Positions 5,679 through 8,328 of a stretch of 8,328 nt of DNA are shown piece by piece. The notes below the pieces were generated by a model that worked only from the letters and a program-made list of their open reading frames with translations, searched no databases and had not been told where the DNA came from. Within the stretch, counting starts at the first letter, position 1; the number at the start of each line of letters is the position of its first letter. The translations under genes were made by a program, and so were the position numbers. This stretch comes from Bacteroidota bacterium (GTDB lineage Bacteria > Bacteroidota > Bacteroidia > B-17B0 > Aurantibacillaceae): contig CANJJP010000056.1 in assembly GCA_947474485.1 (NCBI GenBank), positions 1-8,328 of the forward strand. Reading direction: 5' to 3'.

Positions 5679-6805
5679 CCCGCCAACATCTCGTTAACCG
5701 CCATCTCCCCTACTAAACTGCCAATTGCCACACCCATTCCGCCCATTCTTACTGCACAAACTACGTTAGGCGAAACATGCTTTATTATTGGTCTTTTTTC
5801 GGAGCCAACACCCATGATTCCACTCCAACGATGTTCGATTTTGAATTTTCTATTTGGCAAAATCTGATTCTTTAAAATTAATTCTAAATTATCTTGCACC
5901 AATTTTGTTAATCCTAACTCAGTTGTTTCTTCTGTTTTAAAATCTAAATTTCTTCCCCCGCCAAATAATACTCTTCCGTCAATATTTCTAAAATAATAAT
6001 AACCTTGTTGATAATGAAATGCTCCTTTTATTTTTAAATTCGAAATTGGTTCGGTAATAATAACCTGAGCTCTTGCAGGAGCTACATCTTTTATTTTTAA
6101 TAATTCCTTAGCGAAACCATTTGTTGCAATAATTATCTTTTTTGTTTTTAACTCCGTTCCATCAGTCAATAAAACATGAGCCTTAGAGCCGCTATCCTTA
6201 AATTTTGAAACATGAATATTATTCAATATCAAAATCCCCATCGATTGGGCAAGCTGAATAAGATTTCGCATCATAATTCCTGTATTAATTTGCCCCTCTG
6301 CAACATTTTCTATGCAATACTTAAAATCCTTAAAGCCAGAGGAAACAATTTTTCGCTTATTTACTTTATATGTCTCTTTTAAATTGGTAATGCTGTAAGC
6401 ACTTAAGTTAAATTCGTGAATCCTACTTGCGCAATTTTCAAACTCCTGTTTATTATCAAAAACCTCAAAACCTCCCCAAGGTTTATAATCCATTGCCTTT
6501 TCGCCCAAAATACTCTTTAACCTCAATAGCCCTTTATACCGCAACTCAACCGTATCCCATACAATACCTTCATCCATTTTTCCCAAATCATCAACTAACT
6601 CCGAAACACTCCCGAAACAAGCAAAACCTGCGTTTTTCGTACTTGCTCCAGAAGGTAAGGTGCCGCGCTCAACAACTAACACATCGGCCTTAGGGTTCTT
6701 CTTTTTGTAAGATATTGCTGCGTTTAAGCCAACTATTCCGCTTCCTATTACTAAAAGATCGGAGTTGTTTATAAAATATTGTAATTCCCAGTAACTCAAC
6801 TGCAT
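5675..6805 (-). CDS. FAD-dependent oxidoreductase, DAO family (amino-acid/amine oxidase-like)
   Basis: A 376-residue flavoenzyme of the D-amino-acid-oxidase (DAO) family. The N-terminal dinucleotide-binding fold reads LLVIGSGIVGLNAA, with G21-x-G23-x-x-G26 binding the ADP part of FAD. VVERG (44-48) follows, with Glu46 as the usual ribose-binding acid. The next block, SGASTKNAGFACFGS (about 52-66), resembles the flavin-contacting segment of glycine-oxidase and gamma-glutamylputrescine-oxidase relatives. TKKIIIATNGFA in the middle is the second FAD-contacting strand. The C-terminal block EHRWSGIMGVGSEKRPII (from about 324) and GGMGVAIGSLVGE (from about 355) closes the FAD site. No signal peptide is visible, so it should be cytoplasmic. 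The likely reaction is oxidative deamination of an amino acid or secondary amine; the substrate cannot be read from sequence. It is convergent with the beta-barrel gene and divergent from the repeat protein. Confidence 0.88.
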   Translation of the reverse strand: MQLSYWELQYFINNSDLLVIGSGIVGLNAAISYKKKNPKADVLVVERGTLPSGASTKNAGFACFGSVSELVDDLGKMDEGIVWDTVELRYKGLLRLKSILGEKAMDYKPWGGFEVFDNKQEFENCASRIHEFNLSAYSITNLKETYKVNKRKIVSSGFKDFKYCIENVAEGQINTGIMMRNLIQLAQSMGILILNNIHVSKFKDSGSKAHVLLTDGTELKTKKIIIATNGFAKELLKIKDVAPARAQVIITEPISNLKIKGAFHYQQGYYYFRNIDGRVLFGGGRNLDFKTEETTELGLTKLVQDNLELILKNQILPNRKFKIEHRWSGIMGVGSEKRPIIKHVSPNVVCAVRMGGMGVAIGSLVGEMAVNEMLAG

Positions 6806-6820
6806 ACTTATGGTATAAAA

Positions 6821-6853
6821 TTTGGTTTAATACCAACAATATTAATAAATTTA
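6821..6853 (+). promoter_or_regulatory. Candidate promoter of the Ala/Lys-rich secreted protein gene
   Basis: TTTG (6821-6824), a 21-base spacer, then TAAATTTA (6846-6853), which differs from TAnnTTTG only at the last base. Transcription would start near 6858, giving a short leader of about ten bases before the ATG at 6869. It lies in a 63-base divergent intergenic region, interleaved with the opposing promoter candidate. Confidence 0.35.
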
Positions 6854-6867
6854 CGCTCCTGTTCAAA
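6837..6867 (-). promoter_or_regulatory. Candidate promoter of the FAD oxidoreductase gene
   Basis: On the minus strand TTTG (6867-6864) is separated by exactly 19 bases from TAATATTG (6844-6837), a one-mismatch fit to TAnnTTTG. Transcription would start near 6832, about 27 bases before the ATG at 6805. It overlaps the promoter candidate of the divergent gene. Pattern-based only. Confidence 0.4.
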
Positions 6868-6868
6868 T

Positions 6869-8328
6869 ATGAAAAACAAATTTTCTAAATTATTTGCTGT
6901 TATCCTTTTTTTCCTTGCTGGAAAAATCTTGGCACAACCATATCAGCCAATAATTTATGGCAGTGTAGATGACGAAAAAGGACCAACTGCTGGGGTAGTT
7001 GTTCAGGTTTATCAAGGTTCAAAATTAATAAGTACAACTACAACTGGTTCTGACGGAAAATATACACTTCAATTACCTCTTAATGGCGACTTTACAGTTA
7101 GCCTTAACAAACCTGATTTTGTAAACAAAAAATACGTTGTTTCAACTCGTGGCATTTCACCTGAAAGAGCAAATGAAAAATTTAATCCAGTAATAGCAGA
7201 AACTGGAATAAGGAAAAAATTAGATGGAATTGATTATTCCTTGTACAATCAACCAATGAATAAGTTCTTCTTTGATGGCACAAAAGATAAATTTGAATTC
7301 GATAAACCGTATCTAGAACAAATGATGTCGGCACAAGAATCAATATTAGATGCTGAAGCTGCAGCACTTGAGAAACTTAAAAACCTGGACAAAAATTACC
7401 AAGCTGCAATAAAAAATGGAGAAAAAGCCCTTGCAAAAAAAGACTACGATGGAGCAATAGCTGCTTATACTGAGGCTTCTGGTTTAAAACCAAAAGAACA
7501 ACTACCACAAGATAAAATAGTAGAGGCTCAAAAATTTAAGGCCGACGCCGAAAAGGCTAAAGCCGATGAAGCTGCGAAAAAAGCAGCTGATGAAGCCGCA
7601 AAAAAGAAAGCTGCTGAAGACGCTGCAAAAGCAAAAGCAGATGCGGAAGCAAAAGCCAAAGCAGAGGCAGAAGCGAAAACAAAGGCGGATGTGGAGGCAA
7701 AGGCAAAAGCAGATGCAGAAGCGAAGGCAAAAGCGGATGCAGAGGCAAAAGCCAAAGCAAAGGCGGATGCGGAGGCAAAAGCAGATGCAGAGGCGAAAGC
7801 AAAGGCGGAGGCAGAAGCAAAAGCCAAAGCAGAGGCAGAAGCGAAAGCAAAAGCGGATGCAGAAGCGAAGGCAAAAGCAGATGCAGAGGCAAAAGCCAAA
7901 GCAAAGGCGGATGCGGAGGCAAAGGCAAAAGCAGATGCAGAGGCGAAAGCAAAGGCTGATGCGGAAGCAAAAGCCAAAGCAGAGGCAGAAGCGAAAGCAA
8001 AAGCGGATGCAGAGGCAGAAGCGAAAGCAAAGGCGGATGCGGAGGCAAAGGCAAAAGCGGATGAAGAAGCAAAAACCAAAGCTGAAGCTAAGAAAAAAGC
8101 AAATGAAGAGGCTGCAAAATTAAAAGCAGAGGCGGAAGCTAAAGCTAAATTAGAAGCTGAGGCTAAAAAGAAAGCTGATGAAGAAGCCGCAAAACTAAAG
8201 GCAGATGAAGCTGCTAAAGCGAAAGCAGAAGCTGAAGCAAAAGCTAAAGCAGAGGCAGATGCTAAAAAGAAAGCCGACGAAGATGCCGCTAAGAAAAAAG
8301 CTGAAGAGGAAGCACTGAAAAAGAAACA
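6869..8328 (+). CDS. Large secreted protein: carboxypeptidase-regulatory-like domain, TPR-like hairpin, Ala/Lys/Glu/Asp repeat helix (3' end outside window)
   Basis: An uninterrupted frame of 486 complete codons, from the ATG at 6869 to the window edge, without a stop. A signal peptide (MKNKFSKLFAVILFFLAGKILA, cleavage after Ala22) starts it. Residues about 28-100 look like a carboxypeptidase-regulatory-like/CNA-B beta sandwich (IIYGSVDDEKGPTAGVVVQV, then TGSDGKYTLQLP). Residues about 100-165 are a mixed region (GIDYSLYNQPMNKFFFDG). Residues 177-210 (YQAAIKNGEKALAKKDYDGA, then IAAYTEASGLKP) form a TPR-like helix pair. From about residue 217 only Ala, Lys, Glu and Asp dominate, with an octad AEAKAKAD nearly perfect at 252-398 and looser, leucine-containing heptads after that. 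This should form a long, charged, stiff helix like TolA domain II. It probably acts in the periplasm or at the envelope as a spacer or scaffold. The true C-terminus, perhaps an OmpA- or TonB-like anchor, is unknown. Confidence 0.85.
   Translation, partial: MKNKFSKLFAVILFFLAGKILAQPYQPIIYGSVDDEKGPTAGVVVQVYQGSKLISTTTTGSDGKYTLQLPLNGDFTVSLNKPDFVNKKYVVSTRGISPERANEKFNPVIAETGIRKKLDGIDYSLYNQPMNKFFFDGTKDKFEFDKPYLEQMMSAQESILDAEAAALEKLKNLDKNYQAAIKNGEKALAKKDYDGAIAAYTEASGLKPKEQLPQDKIVEAQKFKADAEKAKADEAAKKAADEAAKKKAAEDAAKAKADAEAKAKAEAEAKTKADVEAKAKADAEAKAKADAEAKAKAKADAEAKADAEAKAKAEAEAKAKAEAEAKAKADAEAKAKADAEAKAKAKADAEAKAKADAEAKAKADAEAKAKAEAEAKAKADAEAEAKAKADAEAKAKADEEAKTKAEAKKKANEEAAKLKAEAEAKAKLEAEAKKKADEEAAKLKADEAAKAKAEAEAKAKAEADAKKKADEDAAKKKAEEEALKKK
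7622..8062 (+). repeat. In-frame 24-bp tandem repeat (AEAKAKAD octads)
   Basis: About 147 consecutive codons in which every second residue is Ala (GCN) and the others are Lys, Glu or Asp. The basic unit is 24 bases (AEAKAKAD), with 18-base (AEAKAD) and 30-base (AEAKAKAKAD) variants. Exceptions are one Thr (ACA, 7679) and one Val (GTG, 7691), each one base away from an Ala codon. T is nearly absent from the plus strand except in Asp GAT codons and two Ala GCT codons. Confidence 0.9.
7712..8005 (+). repeat. Higher-order tandem duplication of a 144/150-bp block
   Basis: The block 7712-7855 recurs at 7856-8005. The first 66 bases of the two copies differ at one position (7735 G versus 7879 A). 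The second copy then carries six extra bases (one Ala-Lys pair), shifting the offset from 144 to 150. A partial earlier copy begins at about 7646 at an offset of 168 bases from 7814, that is with one additional 24-base unit. All length changes are multiples of six, so the reading frame is kept. Confidence 0.8.

Noticed and set aside
6427..6693. Plus-strand frame of 88 residues inside the oxidoreductase gene
   Set aside because: It is opposite the FAD-binding region of a well-supported gene, with Pro/Gln/Tyr-rich shadow composition.
7182..7367. Minus-strand frame of 61 residues opposite the secreted repeat protein
   Set aside because: It is antisense to a well-supported coding region and has no independent evidence.
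7622..8062. CRISPR array
   Set aside because: The repeats are contiguous, in frame and lack unique spacers; they encode a low-complexity protein segment.
7528..8079. Two long minus-strand open frames (7528-8079, Ala/Ser/Phe repeat; 7557-8072, Leu/Pro repeat) opposite the repeat
   Set aside because: They arise because the sense strand is T-poor and repetitive, so stops are excluded in other frames. They have no promoter or recognisable domain, and the sense frame has a signal peptide and upstream domains.
7566..8123. Plus-strand Lys/Gln/Arg-rich frame within the repeat
   Set aside because: It is a shifted reading of the same 24-base repeat. The true frame is the one continuous with the ATG at 6869.
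6869..8328. PhaF-like Ala/Lys-rich phasin or histone-like protein linked to the PHA genes
   Set aside because: The composition is reminiscent, but a clear signal peptide and an extracytoplasmic-type beta-sandwich domain place it outside the cytoplasm, and two unrelated genes separate it from phaC.

Overview
The window looks like a chromosomal segment of an AT-rich member of the Bacteroidota. The reasons are the low GC content, A/T-rich leaders with almost no Shine-Dalgarno sequences, several TTTG-N19-21-TAnnTTTG-like promoter candidates, secreted proteins whose signal peptides end in an '...A|Q' cleavage site, and a beta-barrel-like envelope protein. No rRNA, tRNA, CRISPR array, insertion sequence or phage gene was recognised.

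Layout. At the left edge is the C-terminal end of an adenine deaminase (3-341, +). It overlaps by 4 bases (ATGA) a BtuF-like helical-backbone metal-receptor protein without a signal peptide (338-1123, +). Converging on these are two minus-strand genes, a MaoC/PhaJ-type (R)-enoyl-CoA hydratase (1750-2157) followed by dephospho-CoA kinase coaE (1112-1696). A 128-base or longer divergent promoter region separates the hydratase from phaE (2325-3671, +) and phaC (3765-4811, +), the two subunits of a class III polyhydroxyalkanoate (PHA) synthase. A hairpin terminator lies between phaE and phaC, and a second, stronger one follows phaC. Next come a secreted beta-barrel-like protein of unknown role (4915-5625, +), a long perfect palindrome, a convergent FAD-dependent amine/amino-acid oxidoreductase of the DAO family (5675-6805, -), and a large secreted protein that runs off the right edge (6869-8328, +). 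This last protein has a carboxypeptidase-regulatory-like domain, a TPR-like hairpin and an extremely regular Ala/Lys/Glu/Asp repeat.

How the genes fit together. The central block is a PHA storage module. The MaoC/PhaJ-type enzyme could turn the beta-oxidation intermediate trans-2-enoyl-CoA into (R)-3-hydroxyacyl-CoA, and PhaE-PhaC would polymerise it and release CoA. No thiolase (phaA), reductase (phaB), phasin or depolymerase is in the window. This suggests, but does not prove, supply through fatty-acid oxidation. CoaE, just behind the hydratase, makes CoA itself. The outer genes look like ordinary housekeeping and envelope functions.

The most unusual features are the terminator inside the phaE-phaC transcription unit, the Ser-for-Gly change at the PhaC nucleophile box, the 16-bp perfect palindrome that contains the stop codon of the oxidoreductase, and the nested 24-bp / 144-150-bp repeats of the last gene.
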